A stretch of DNA of 64,000 nucleotides from Brasilonema angustatum HA4187-MV1 (GTDB taxonomy: Bacteria; Cyanobacteriota; Cyanobacteriia; Cyanobacteriales; Nostocaceae). The notes under the pieces are model-generated. The model did no database searches. It was not told where the DNA came from and saw nothing but the letters and a program-made list of their open reading frames with translations. The stretch's first letter is position 1, and every line of letters begins with the position of its first letter. Position numbers and translations under genes: made by a program. Location of the stretch: contig JAHHGV010000005.1 of NCBI GenBank assembly GCA_019359695.1, positions 62,001-126,000 of the forward strand, given 5' to 3'. This document shows, piece by piece, positions 37,065 to 46,031 of this stretch.

Positions 37065-37853
37065 TTACAATTGATGCTTTTCCAAAGTGGTTAGTACACA
37101 AAGAAATAAAGCTTCAGTCCACTCAACAACCGCGCCGTAAGTATCTCCTGTATGTCCACCTAATTTATGGTTAAACCAGGCACTAGTGAAAGTGGCGATC
37201 GCACTTCCAGCAAGTATCGTTGCCAAAACGAAAAACAAACGTTGTTTATCGAAGACTATTTGTAAACCACTTAAACTTATCATCAATAACAGTCCTGGTA
37301 ACAAATCTCTATAGGAACAAATAGCTTGTTTGTGAAATGCACCTTTACCAGTTGGTTTGAGGTAAGGATAACGCAAAATTGCCAGTTGTTGACCCCAGCG
37401 TCCCCATCCACAAGCAGTTATTAAAGTTAACCAACGGTTTTTACTTAAATCTGTTAGCGCGGCTGTTTTCATTAATATCAAGGCAATTGCTGCCATAGCA
37501 CCAAACGCACCTGTAGCACTATCTGCCATCACCTCTAGTCGCCGCTTTGGATCACCCACTGCTAAACCATCCGCAGTATCCATTGCTCCATCTAAGTGTA
37601 GTCCACCAGTCATAAAAATCCAAATACATACCACCAAAGCGCTGCGAGTCAGTATCGGCACACCCAAAAAAATCATGCCAGTGTCAAATACCCCTAAAAT
37701 TCCGCCAATGATTAACCCTACTTGCGGTGCGAGTCGCGACACCCTCGTGAAGTTTAACTCGTTTACATATGGCAGAGGAATGCTAGTATAGAATGTAACA
37801 GAAGCATAAAGCTCTAACAGTAGTTCTTTCCACCACTGGTACTTGTTAATCAT
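37065..37853 (-). CDS. cobS: Adenosylcobinamide-GDP ribazoletransferase (cobalamin synthase)
   Basis: About 262 residues from the ATG at 37853 (a GTG at 37862 is also in frame). This polytopic membrane enzyme joins adenosylcobinamide-GDP and alpha-ribazole in the last steps of cobalamin synthesis. The family motif [19 protein letters not shown] with its metal-binding aspartates is complete, and FYTSIPLP near the N-terminus is typical. The organism can therefore probably make its own corrinoid, besides having an uptake locus at 14-20 kb. Confidence 0.93.
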   Translation of the reverse strand: MINKYQWWKELLLELYASVTFYTSIPLPYVNELNFTRVSRLAPQVGLIIGGILGVFDTGMIFLGVPILTRSALVVCIWIFMTGGLHLDGAMDTADGLAVGDPKRRLEVMADSATGAFGAMAAIALILMKTAALTDLSKNRWLTLITACGWGRWGQQLAILRYPYLKPTGKGAFHKQAICSYRDLLPGLLLMISLSGLQIVFDKQRLFFVLATILAGSAIATFTSAWFNHKLGGHTGDTYGAVVEWTEALFLCVLTTLEKHQL

Positions 37854-37862
37854 GTTTATCAC

Positions 37863-38242
37863 ATTAATGAACAGTTTTTGTACTTTATTCTTAAAATATT
37901 ACACTGTTAATTTAGGTACATATATGGGCATGAAATTTTAAAGGTTTAGATAAGATTTACACTTTATAGAAAGTCATCGAAAAAATTTTGTTATTCTTGT
38001 CCCAGTGTTAAGATTTCAACACTTTATCTTTATGTATAAAGTTAACAGTTTTCTCTTGGGGGTTAAGCAGTAACAATTGAATTCACTAGCAGTTTAGTAG
38101 TGCTAATAATTAGAAATTCGTTATTACAGCTTTTTAGTTATTCGCTCTACAGACCCCATATTTGATTAAAATGTAGGGGGTAAAGAAGCTGTTGCTTTGA
38201 CTGCTTGGCTGCGTTACATCTCACCTGCGCTCTTGAAGTTGT
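37863..38242. other. Intergenic region
   Basis: About 380 bp between cobS and the next plus-strand gene. It is AT-rich, with GTGTTAAGATTTCAACAC at about 38007 as a small palindrome. No riboswitch or RNA gene is recognised. The plus-strand promoter probably lies near 38160. Confidence 0.4.
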
Positions 38243-38248
38243 TTGATT

Positions 38249-38701
38249 ATGACTCATCATCTACCTAATGCGAAGATACCAGCTCCGTGCATTATCAACA
38301 CAGGCGTTGTTGTGAATAAGCTTGATATGCGGCGACTGCTGTCGGATTTAGGTCGTGTCCGCTACATCTACACTTACCAAGGTCAGTTGCAGAGTGAGGG
38401 TGAGGGAGATGTTATGGAAGTGTTTGCCAATCCACAACGGTCTACCCTAATCGCAAATCATGCTCTTTACTTGAATATTTCCAGTTTTGATTGCTTGGAA
38501 CTCAAACAGTCAAAAGAAAAAGAAACCTACTTTGACCTAGTACAAGAAGGGGTGTGTCTGCGACTGATTCCCCTCTCGACACCCGCTCAAGAGCGCCAAC
38601 AGCGTTCCTTGAATATCAACGACTTAGAAGTCATGATGGAGCAGGTACTATCGGCAAAATGGGATGCGGAATTTGATGACGATAGTTCCGATTTATTGTG
38701 A
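38249..38701 (+). CDS. Conserved cyanobacterial hypothetical protein
   Basis: About 150 residues from the ATG at 38249 (a TTG two codons earlier is also in frame). It begins THHLPNAKIPAPCIINTGV, has a central LSDLGRVRYIYTYQGQLQSE and an acidic end (WDAEFDDDSSDLL). Composition suggests a soluble protein. I do not recognise a characterised family. Confidence 0.68.
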   Translation: MTHHLPNAKIPAPCIINTGVVVNKLDMRRLLSDLGRVRYIYTYQGQLQSEGEGDVMEVFANPQRSTLIANHALYLNISSFDCLELKQSKEKETYFDLVQEGVCLRLIPLSTPAQERQQRSLNINDLEVMMEQVLSAKWDAEFDDDSSDLL

Positions 38702-38772
38702 GGCTTCCTCAGTTATCGTTTCTGTTTTTGCCCAAAGGTTTCACTACCTAGTTAAATTAGGATAACCAGTGA

Positions 38773-39978
<1,206 letters not shown>

Positions 39979-40038
39979 ACCGTGTTAAGATACTTGTCAA
40001 TTCTGAAAGCTGTGTTGGATAGTTGGATTTAAAAAATT

Positions 40039-40176
40039 ATGGAAGCAGCATTGTTATTAGCAAAATTGCCTGAAGCTTACCAAATCTTCGACCCTCTGGT
40101 AGATGTTCTACCACTGATCCCTTTGTTTTTCTTGTTGCTGGCTTTCGTTTGGCAAGCAGCGGTTGGTTTTAGATAA
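40039..40176 (+). CDS. psbK: Photosystem II protein K
   Basis: A 45-residue precursor. The mature PsbK begins after a short leader (MEAALLLA) at [20 protein letters not shown] and has one membrane helix ([15 protein letters not shown]). It binds the CP43 side of photosystem II. Its length and sequence match the family closely. It lies 60 bp after tgt and before a strong terminator, so it may be co-transcribed with tgt. Confidence 0.95.
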   Translation: MEAALLLAKLPEAYQIFDPLVDVLPLIPLFFLLLAFVWQAAVGFR

Positions 40177-40487
40177 AATCGGTGGGCGTAATTATCGCGT
40201 CCTCACCATCATAAAAATATGAGATATAAAGTGGGGTGGGCATTGCCTACCCCACTTTTACAGTAGTTTTGAATCGGGTAGAACAGAGGTTGGCTGTTTG
40301 CGACAGAGAAATGCTTTGTGCTAGAAGCACGTGGTTGTAGTTTCTGCAAATCAAAAGGAATAAATCTTACGGAAAGTGACATTTCTTAATATTACGTAAT
40401 AATATAAAACAAGAGATAATACATCATTCTTAAAGCAAGTCAAAACTTAGCTTCGCACTCAGGCTTACAGTAAAAGAGGTATCAGGC
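40177..40487. other. Intergenic region with terminator
   Basis: About 310 bp between psbK and a ferredoxin gene. It contains the psbK terminator hairpin at 40228-40259 and an AT-rich promoter region for the ferredoxin near 40390-40440. Nothing else is recognised. Confidence 0.5.
40228..40259 (+). terminator. Terminator after psbK
   Basis: AAAGTGGGGT and ACCCCACTTTT form a 10-bp stem around GGGCATTGCCT, itself partly complementary. It ends in four T residues, about 50 bp after the psbK stop. Confidence 0.85.
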
Positions 40488-40784
40488 ATGGGAAATATCA
40501 CATTCGTCAAAGAAAATAAAGAAGTCGTAGCGGCAAATGGTGCGAATCTACGGCTGAAAGCCATGCAAAACAACGTAGATATATATAAAGTCTTTGGCAA
40601 GATGATGAATTGTGGAGGCAACGGTCAGTGTGGCTGCTGCGTTGTCGAAGTTGTCGAAGGAATGGAAAATCTTTCACCCCGTACAGATACGGAAAATCGA
40701 TTATTGAAGAAAAAGCCTGAAAACTGTCGTCTTGCTTGTCAAACCTTAGTTAATGGTCCAGTTAGTGTGGTAACAAAGCCTTAA
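40488..40784 (+). CDS. [2Fe-2S] ferredoxin, adrenodoxin-type spacing
   Basis: A 98-residue ferredoxin. The ligand cysteines are C42, C48 and C51 ([11 protein letters not shown]) with C84 (RLACQ), giving Cx5Cx2C spacing as in adrenodoxin-like and not photosynthetic Cx4Cx2C ferredoxins. C50 and C80 are additional. The stretch [16 protein letters not shown] matches the early helix. Electron partner unknown. psbM follows 94 bp downstream. Confidence 0.88.
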   Translation: MGNITFVKENKEVVAANGANLRLKAMQNNVDIYKVFGKMMNCGGNGQCGCCVVEVVEGMENLSPRTDTENRLLKKKPENCRLACQTLVNGPVSVVTKP

Positions 40785-40878
40785 CCGTGATAATTAGGAG
40801 GTAAGAAATAACTCCTTGAACCTGAGATAATGATATCCTTAAATTGTTCAGTGGATATCATTGAGAGGCATTCTTTCC

Positions 40879-40983
40879 ATGCAAGTTAATGATTTGGGGT
40901 TCGTGGCGAGCATTTTGTTCGTTTTAGTCCCTGCTGTTTTTTTACTCATTCTTTACATCCAAACTGCTAGCCGCCAAGGCTAA
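40879..40983 (+). CDS. psbM: Photosystem II protein M
   Basis: A 34-residue, single-helix subunit at the photosystem II dimer interface: [20 protein letters not shown] followed by a hydrophobic stretch ending YIQTASRQG. It is complete and followed at 41030 by a terminator. Confidence 0.96.
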   Translation: MQVNDLGFVASILFVLVPAVFLLILYIQTASRQG

Positions 40984-41029
40984 TTAACAGGAAAAAAGTA
41001 TAGTTAACACCTGTTTTCTCAATCAGACG

Positions 41030-41061
41030 AAAACCCCCACACAAGCAAGTGTAGGGGTTTT
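41030..41061 (+). terminator. Terminator between psbM and the stress-protein gene
   Basis: AAAACCCCCACAC pairs with GTGTAGGGGTTTT (one mismatch) around AAGCAA. The run of A before and of T after lets it serve both the plus-strand psbM and the minus-strand gene that ends at 41082. Confidence 0.85.
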
Positions 41062-41081
41062 GTTTATCAACCGCAGTAACT

Positions 41082-41936
41082 TTAACCTGCCGTCCGCGCT
41101 AATAATACTGGACAGGTAGCATTAACTCGAACATAGTCAGATAAAGAAGATCCCAAAAGTCGGTCTATATCGACCAAATTCTTGGCAATTGAAGGACGCC
41201 GATCTGGAGAACCGAGCAATAATAGATCTATGTTCCGCTCCTCTGCTAAGCGACAAATTTCTTCACCTGGTTTACCACTGCTGATAAAACAACGAGCTGG
41301 CACGCCATATTTTTTAGCTTCTGCATAAGCTGCAGCTAAAATCGGATTTTTTTCTGGACTAATTTCAGTGCTTTGAGATTCTTTGCCGCGTAAATCTGTG
41401 CTAACATTAGCCAGAATTAACTCTCCTCCCTTAATATCTCGTAGGAAGAATAAAGCCAAATTCAAGCAACGTTTTGCAGCATCAGAGTTATCCATTGCCA
41501 CCATAACGCGCTTGACTTTTTTGACATAAATGTCATCTTTCACCAGCAACATGGGGCGAGAAGATAATTGAAAAACGTACTGACTGACGGAGTTTGATAA
41601 AATCGATTGCAACCGCTTGAGTCCGCGTGAACCCATAATAATCAAGTCAGCGTCGATTTCGTCCGCGACCTCGCAAACAACACGTTTAGGATCACCTTGC
41701 CGTAAAATCGAAGAAACTTTGCTGGGATCTAAGTTCAAATACTGGATTGCATTAGCCAGAATTTTGCCACCTTCTTCCCACTTTGTTGTCATACCTTCAG
41801 CAGAAGATTGGTGGGGAACAACATGCAAAACTGTAACTTTTGACCGTTGAATTGAGGGGACGTCTGCCAAAGTTTTGAGCATTTCTTCTGCATGACCCAA
41901 TCCAGAGACAGCTAGCAAAATTTTTTCTATCATCAT
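41082..41936 (-). CDS. Universal stress protein, two tandem Usp domains
   Basis: A 284-residue protein with two UspA domains. The first (KILLAVSGLG, ADLIIMGSRGLKRLQSILSN) and the second (RVMVAMDNSDAAKRCLNLAL, IDLLLLGSPDRRPSIAK) each have the G2xG-like nucleotide-binding loop in part. Tandem Usp proteins are common in cyanobacteria and act in stress responses. The start could be either of two consecutive ATGs. Confidence 0.9.
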   Translation of the reverse strand: MMIEKILLAVSGLGHAEEMLKTLADVPSIQRSKVTVLHVVPHQSSAEGMTTKWEEGGKILANAIQYLNLDPSKVSSILRQGDPKRVVCEVADEIDADLIIMGSRGLKRLQSILSNSVSQYVFQLSSRPMLLVKDDIYVKKVKRVMVAMDNSDAAKRCLNLALFFLRDIKGGELILANVSTDLRGKESQSTEISPEKNPILAAAYAEAKKYGVPARCFISSGKPGEEICRLAEERNIDLLLLGSPDRRPSIAKNLVDIDRLLGSSLSDYVRVNATCPVLLARTAG

Positions 41937-42316
41937 GGCGTCTTGTTGTTCAGGTTGCTTTGGGAATTAGCCATTAGTCATCAGTCAATAGTCAATAGTA
42001 CAAGTCCTGAAAGAATGACAATTGACAATGACATTTAAGTTTATTTACGCCTAGTTACCTAAAGTTCCAACTAGGCTTCATTAATTTCAGCTTACTCTTA
42101 ATTCTGACTGATGAGCTTAACGAATAATTATTAAATTTATTAGTTTTAATCTATGTTTACTATTTTTCATTAATGAATAAGTTAAGTATTGCAAAGAAGT
42201 GATAAATTTTGAAAAGAAATCAAATTTGGTATTAGGATTTTTATTTGATTTTTGCTCAGCTAGGTAGAGTTATGTTAATCAGTTATCAGTTATCACTCAG
42301 ATCTTGCACCTCCGGC
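41937..42316. other. Left flank of the CAST
   Basis: About 380 bp between the stress-protein gene and the left transposon end. It contains AGTCAATAGTCAATAG tandem DNA, an AT-rich middle, TCAGTTATCAGTTATC heptamers and, just before the transposon, CTCAGATCTTGCACC, which also occurs at 1536-1550. No gene is seen. Confidence 0.55.
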
Positions 42317-42360
42317 TGTACATTAACTAATTATTTGTCAATTTAACAAAATATTGTCAC
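42317..42360 (+). repeat. CAST left end with first TnsB-binding repeats
   Basis: Terminal TGTACA is followed by two repeats about 20 bp apart: TTAACTAATTATTTGTCAA (from 42323) and TTAACAAAATATTGTCAC (from 42343). These match the repeat unit of the right end and are the expected TnsB-binding sites. Confidence 0.88.
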
Positions 42361-42378
42361 AGAGACATCAAATGCTTA

Positions 42379-42414
42379 AAAACCTGTCAGCGAAAGGATT
42401 ATGACAGGTTTTTT
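42379..42414. terminator. Hairpin inside the CAST left end
   Basis: AAACCTGTCA pairs with TGACAGGTTT around a 12-nt loop, with A residues before and TTTT after. It could stop transcription entering the element from the chromosome, or leaving it. Confidence 0.7.
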
Positions 42415-42534
42415 GCGATTTAAGGCTGTCACGCCGCTCTCAGTCTGCATTCACAAATTAGATGTCAAATACCAGATGTTTCACAATTTAATTGTCAATT
42501 AAGAGAAACATGGAAAAATCATGATTTTTCTAAC

Positions 42535-42567
42535 TTAACAAATTATTTGTCAATTTAGTAGTATAAT
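42535..42567 (+). promoter_or_regulatory. tnsB promoter overlapping an internal end-like repeat
   Basis: At 42535-42557 the left-end repeat recurs (22 of 23 bases identical to 42323-42345). A TATAAT -10 box follows at 42562-42567; no good -35 is at the normal distance. A TnsB site here would place TnsB on its own promoter. Confidence 0.6.
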
Positions 42568-42593
42568 ACAACTATGTTTTGATAAAACACTAT

Positions 42594-44309
42594 ATGCAGG
42601 AAGCAGAATTTTCTACAACCTCTACGACTTTGGCAAGCTCCGCAGATGTTAATAACAATCTTGCTGAAACGAACGTTATTGTTGATGAACTGTCGGATGA
42701 AGCTTTGCTGAAAATGGAGGTGATTCAAAGTCTTTTAGAAAATAGCGATCGCACTACATATACTCAGCGCCTCCAACAAGCAGCAGAAAAACTTGGCAAG
42801 TCGGTACGCACAGTCAGGCGACTGGTTGACAGGTGGGAACAGGAGGGTTTGGCTGGACTGGCGCAAAATCAACGAGCTGACAAAGGAAAGCACCGAGTCG
42901 ATGAAAACTGGCAAGAGTTTATTTTGAAGACCTATAAGGAGGGCAATAAGGGCAGTAAAAGAATCACTCGGCAACAGGTAGCCGTTAGAGTTAAGGCCAG
43001 AGCAGACGAACTGGGCATTAAACCTCCTTCCCACATGACGGTTTATCGGATTTTGCAACCGTTAATAGATAAAATTGAGCAAGCTAAGAGTATTCGCTCT
43101 CCTGGTTGGCGTGGTTCGCGGCTATCAGTGAAAACCCGTGATGGGAAAGATTTACAAGTAGAACATAGTAATCAAGTTTGGCAATGCGACCACACCCTAG
43201 TTGATGTTGTATTAGTAGACAGCTCAGGCAAAATTCTTAGTCGTCCTTGGTTAACAACGGTTATTGATAGTTATTCGCGCTGCATTATGGGAATTAACTT
43301 GGGCTACGATGCACCAAGTTCGACTGTTGTGGCTTTAGCGCTGCGTCATGCAATTTTGCCCAAGCAATATGGTTCAGAATATGCACTTAATGAAGAATGG
43401 GGTACTTCTGGTTTACCGCAACACTTTTATACGGATGGGGGTAAAGATTTTCGTTCTAACCATTTGCAGCAAATAGGAGTGCAGTTGGGGTTTGTTTGTC
43501 ATTTGCGCGATCGCCCATCTGAAGGTGGTAGTGTCGAACGTCCGTTTAAAACCTTCAATACCGAGTTATTCTCAACCTTGCACGGATATACAGGTTCAAA
43601 CGTTCAACAGCGACCAGAGTCAGCCGAAAAAGAAGCTTGTTTGACATTGCGACAGTTAGAACAGTATTTGGTACGTTACATCGTTGATAACTATAATCAA
43701 CGACTTGACGCTCGAATGGGCGACCAGACAAGATTTCAACGTTGGGAATCTGGGTTAATTGCAATGCCGGATTTATTTTGCGAACGGGATTTGGATATTT
43801 GCTTAATGAAGCGAACACAGCGACAAATCCAACGTGGAGGATATCTGCAACTTGAAAATCTCATGTACCGAGGCGAGCTTTTAGCAGGTTACGCGGGGGA
43901 AAGTGTTGTATTGCGCTATGACCCCAGAGACATCACAACGATTTTGGTTTATCGCACACAAGGGGATAAGGAAGTATTTCTTGCCCGTGCTTATGCTCAA
44001 GATTTGCAGACAGAGGAACTCTCATTAGACGAGGCAAAAGCTAGCAGTCGTAAAGTACGGGAAGCGGGTAAGGCTGTGAGCAATCGCTCGATTTTGGCAG
44101 AAGTTCGGGAACGGGAAACTTTTTCTACACCAAAGAAAACCAAAAAAGAGCGTCAAAAAGTAGAACAGGCTGAAGTCAAAAAAGCTAAACAAACGATAAG
44201 AGTTGAGCCAGAGGAACCAGAGATGGTGGCATCTATTGACAGCGAACCTGAACCAGAGATGCCAGAAGTATTTGATTACGAACAAATGCGTGATGATTAC
44301 GGGTGGTAA
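42594..44309 (+). CDS. tnsB: TnsB transposase (DDE, Mu/Tn7 family)
   Basis: The transposase that binds the element ends and joins them to target DNA. An N-terminal helix-turn-helix (KSVRTVRRLVDRWEQEGLAG) is followed by the rve integrase core with catalytic residues Asp in QVWQCDHT, Asp in HFYTDGGKDF and Glu in EGGSVERPFK (204, 286 and 320 if counted from the upstream TTG at 42579), then a Mu-type beta-barrel (YRGELLAGYAGESVVLRYDP). The lysine-rich C-terminal tail ends FDYEQMRDDYGW, the TnsC-contacting hook. I prefer the ATG at 42594, since the TTG lies only about 12 bp from the -10 box. Confidence 0.95.
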   Translation: MQEAEFSTTSTTLASSADVNNNLAETNVIVDELSDEALLKMEVIQSLLENSDRTTYTQRLQQAAEKLGKSVRTVRRLVDRWEQEGLAGLAQNQRADKGKHRVDENWQEFILKTYKEGNKGSKRITRQQVAVRVKARADELGIKPPSHMTVYRILQPLIDKIEQAKSIRSPGWRGSRLSVKTRDGKDLQVEHSNQVWQCDHTLVDVVLVDSSGKILSRPWLTTVIDSYSRCIMGINLGYDAPSSTVVALALRHAILPKQYGSEYALNEEWGTSGLPQHFYTDGGKDFRSNHLQQIGVQLGFVCHLRDRPSEGGSVERPFKTFNTELFSTLHGYTGSNVQQRPESAEKEACLTLRQLEQYLVRYIVDNYNQRLDARMGDQTRFQRWESGLIAMPDLFCERDLDICLMKRTQRQIQRGGYLQLENLMYRGELLAGYAGESVVLRYDPRDITTILVYRTQGDKEVFLARAYAQDLQTEELSLDEAKASSRKVREAGKAVSNRSILAEVRERETFSTPKKTKKERQKVEQAEVKKAKQTIRVEPEEPEMVASIDSEPEPEMPEVFDYEQMRDDYGW

Positions 44310-44311
44310 AA

Positions 44312-45148
44312 ATGACTTCAAAACAAGCTCAAGCAGTCGCCAAACAATTGGGTGATATTCCTATTAATAGTGAGAAATTGCAAGCGGAGATTCAACGATT
44401 AAATCGTAAGGGTTTTGTCCCACTTGAACAAGTACAAATTCTTCATGACTGGTTGGAAGGAAAGCGCCAATCACGTCAGTCTGGGCGTGTTGTAGGTGAG
44501 TCAAGAACTGGTAAAACTATGGGTTGTGATGCCTATAGGTTAAGAAATAAACCTCTTCAGTCAGCTGGAAAACCACCAACTGTACCTGTGGCTTATATCC
44601 AAATTCCCCAAGAGTGCGGCGCTAAGGAGTTGTTTGGGGTAATTATGGAACATTTGAAGTACCAAGTAACTAAAGGAACAGTAGCGGAAATTCGGGATAG
44701 AACGCTGCGTGTTCTTAAAGGTTGTGGGGTTGAAATGTTGATTATTGATGAAGCCGACCGTTTCAAACCGAAAACTTTTGCGGAAGTGCGTGATATTTTT
44801 GACAAGTTGGAAATAGCGGTGATTTTGGTTGGTACTGACCGATTAGACGCTGTGATTAAGCGGGATGAGCAGGTTTACAACCGTTTTCGCTCTTGTCACC
44901 GTTTTGGGAAAATGTCGGGGGAAGATTTTAAGCGGACGGTGGATATTTGGGAGAAGCAAATTTTAAAGTTACCAGTTGCTTCTAATCTTTCGAGTAAGAC
45001 AATGTTGAAGACTTTGGGAGAAGCGACGGGTGGCTATATCGGTTTGATGGATATGATTTTGCGAGAGTCTGCGATTCGGGCTTTGAAAAACGGATTACAA
45101 AAGATTGACTTAGAAACTTTGAAGGAAGTTGCTACTGAATATAAGTGA
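44312..45148 (+). CDS. tnsC: TnsC AAA+ ATPase, target-selection regulator
   Basis: About 278 residues. In the V-K system TnsC forms ATP-dependent filaments on target DNA, linking the Cas12k-TniQ complex to TnsB. Walker A is GESRTGKT and Walker B is EMLIIDEAD; sensor-like VLVGTDRLDAV follows. A GTG at 44303 overlapping the tnsB stop is in frame; the ATG at 44312 gives the usual MTSKQAQAVAKQLG start. The stop TGA shares its last base with the ATG of tniQ. Close in length to the 276-residue S. hofmannii protein. Confidence 0.95.
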   Translation: MTSKQAQAVAKQLGDIPINSEKLQAEIQRLNRKGFVPLEQVQILHDWLEGKRQSRQSGRVVGESRTGKTMGCDAYRLRNKPLQSAGKPPTVPVAYIQIPQECGAKELFGVIMEHLKYQVTKGTVAEIRDRTLRVLKGCGVEMLIIDEADRFKPKTFAEVRDIFDKLEIAVILVGTDRLDAVIKRDEQVYNRFRSCHRFGKMSGEDFKRTVDIWEKQILKLPVASNLSSKTMLKTLGEATGGYIGLMDMILRESAIRALKNGLQKIDLETLKEVATEYK

Positions 45149-45657
45149 TGGAAGCGGAAGATATTAAACCCTGGTTGTTTCAAGTTGAACCATTGGAAGG
45201 GGAAAGTTTGAGTCATTTTTTGGGAAGGTTTCGACGAGCAAATGAATTAACACCCACTGGGTTAGGTAAAGCGGCGGGACTTGGGGGAGCGATCGCCCGA
45301 TGGGAAAAGTTTCGCTTTAATCCCCCTCCTAGTCGTCAGCAGTTGGAGGCGTTAGCTACTGTGGTGGGGGTTAATGCCGATAGGTTAGAGCAGATGTTGC
45401 CACCTGCTGGAGTGGGGATGAATCTTGAACCAATTCGGTTGTGTGGGGCTTGTTATGTCCAGTCACCTTGTCACCGGATTGAGTGGCAGTTTAAAGTGAC
45501 GCGGGGGTGCGCGAGCCACCAGTTAGGGCTACTGTCAGAATGTCCAAACTGTGGGGCAAGGTTTAAAGTTCCGGCGTTGTGGGTGGATGGATGGTGTCAA
45601 CGTTGTTTTCTACCGTTTGGGGAGATGCTGAAGTGGCAAAAAATTATACAAAGATAG
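45148..45657 (+). CDS. tniQ: TniQ, small CAST-type
   Basis: A 169-residue TniQ, much shorter than those of classical Tn7. The N-terminal part has the TniQ start (PLEGESLSHFLGRFRRANEL) and a helix-turn-helix (GLGKAAGLGGAIARWEKFRF). The C-terminal half has zinc-binding pairs CGACYVQSPC, CPNCGARF and WCQRCF. It connects the end of the R-loop and tracrRNA to TnsC. It is translationally coupled to tnsC. Confidence 0.93.
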   Translation: MEAEDIKPWLFQVEPLEGESLSHFLGRFRRANELTPTGLGKAAGLGGAIARWEKFRFNPPPSRQQLEALATVVGVNADRLEQMLPPAGVGMNLEPIRLCGACYVQSPCHRIEWQFKVTRGCASHQLGLLSECPNCGARFKVPALWVDGWCQRCFLPFGEMLKWQKIIQR

Positions 45658-45698
45658 CCATTTCAATGGCTTCGGTCTGTTTTGAATTATAGTTTTTA

Positions 45699-46031
45699 TT
45701 ATTTACAAGTCTTTTTCTGCTGCTTGCTGGTAATTTTTTTTAATTCTTGTTCCGAAGATTCATAATCACCCAAGTAAGCCTGCATCAAACATTGCCATAG
45801 TCTCCCATGATTGGGAACTTGAAGGTGCAATAACTCATGGACGATCGCGTAGTCTTGAAGGTGAATCGGTAACTCTAATACTGATGTGTCGAAAGTTAAG
45901 CGTCCCGAAGATGAGCAGGATGCCCACTTGTTTTGCATAGACCGCAACATAATTGACTGGACTTTAACATCTAGTTTTTTTGCCCACTGCCAGACTCTTG
46001 CTTTGAAGGTTACTTTGTCTTCAGAGGTCAT
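45699..46031 (-). CDS. YgjP/DUF45-like zinc metallopeptidase, cargo
   Basis: A 110-residue protein with HELLHLQVPNHGRLW: HELLH supplies two zinc ligands (H65, H69) and the catalytic Glu, and the later His is the probable third ligand. NKWASCSSSGRLTFD is the usual block before it. Such genes are often found beside type I restriction genes; the link is unexplained. It overlaps the end of hsdR by 11 bp and is the last gene of the cargo operon, converging on tniQ. Confidence 0.85.
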   Translation of the reverse strand: MTSEDKVTFKARVWQWAKKLDVKVQSIMLRSMQNKWASCSSSGRLTFDTSVLELPIHLQDYAIVHELLHLQVPNHGRLWQCLMQAYLGDYESSEQELKKITSKQQKKTCK

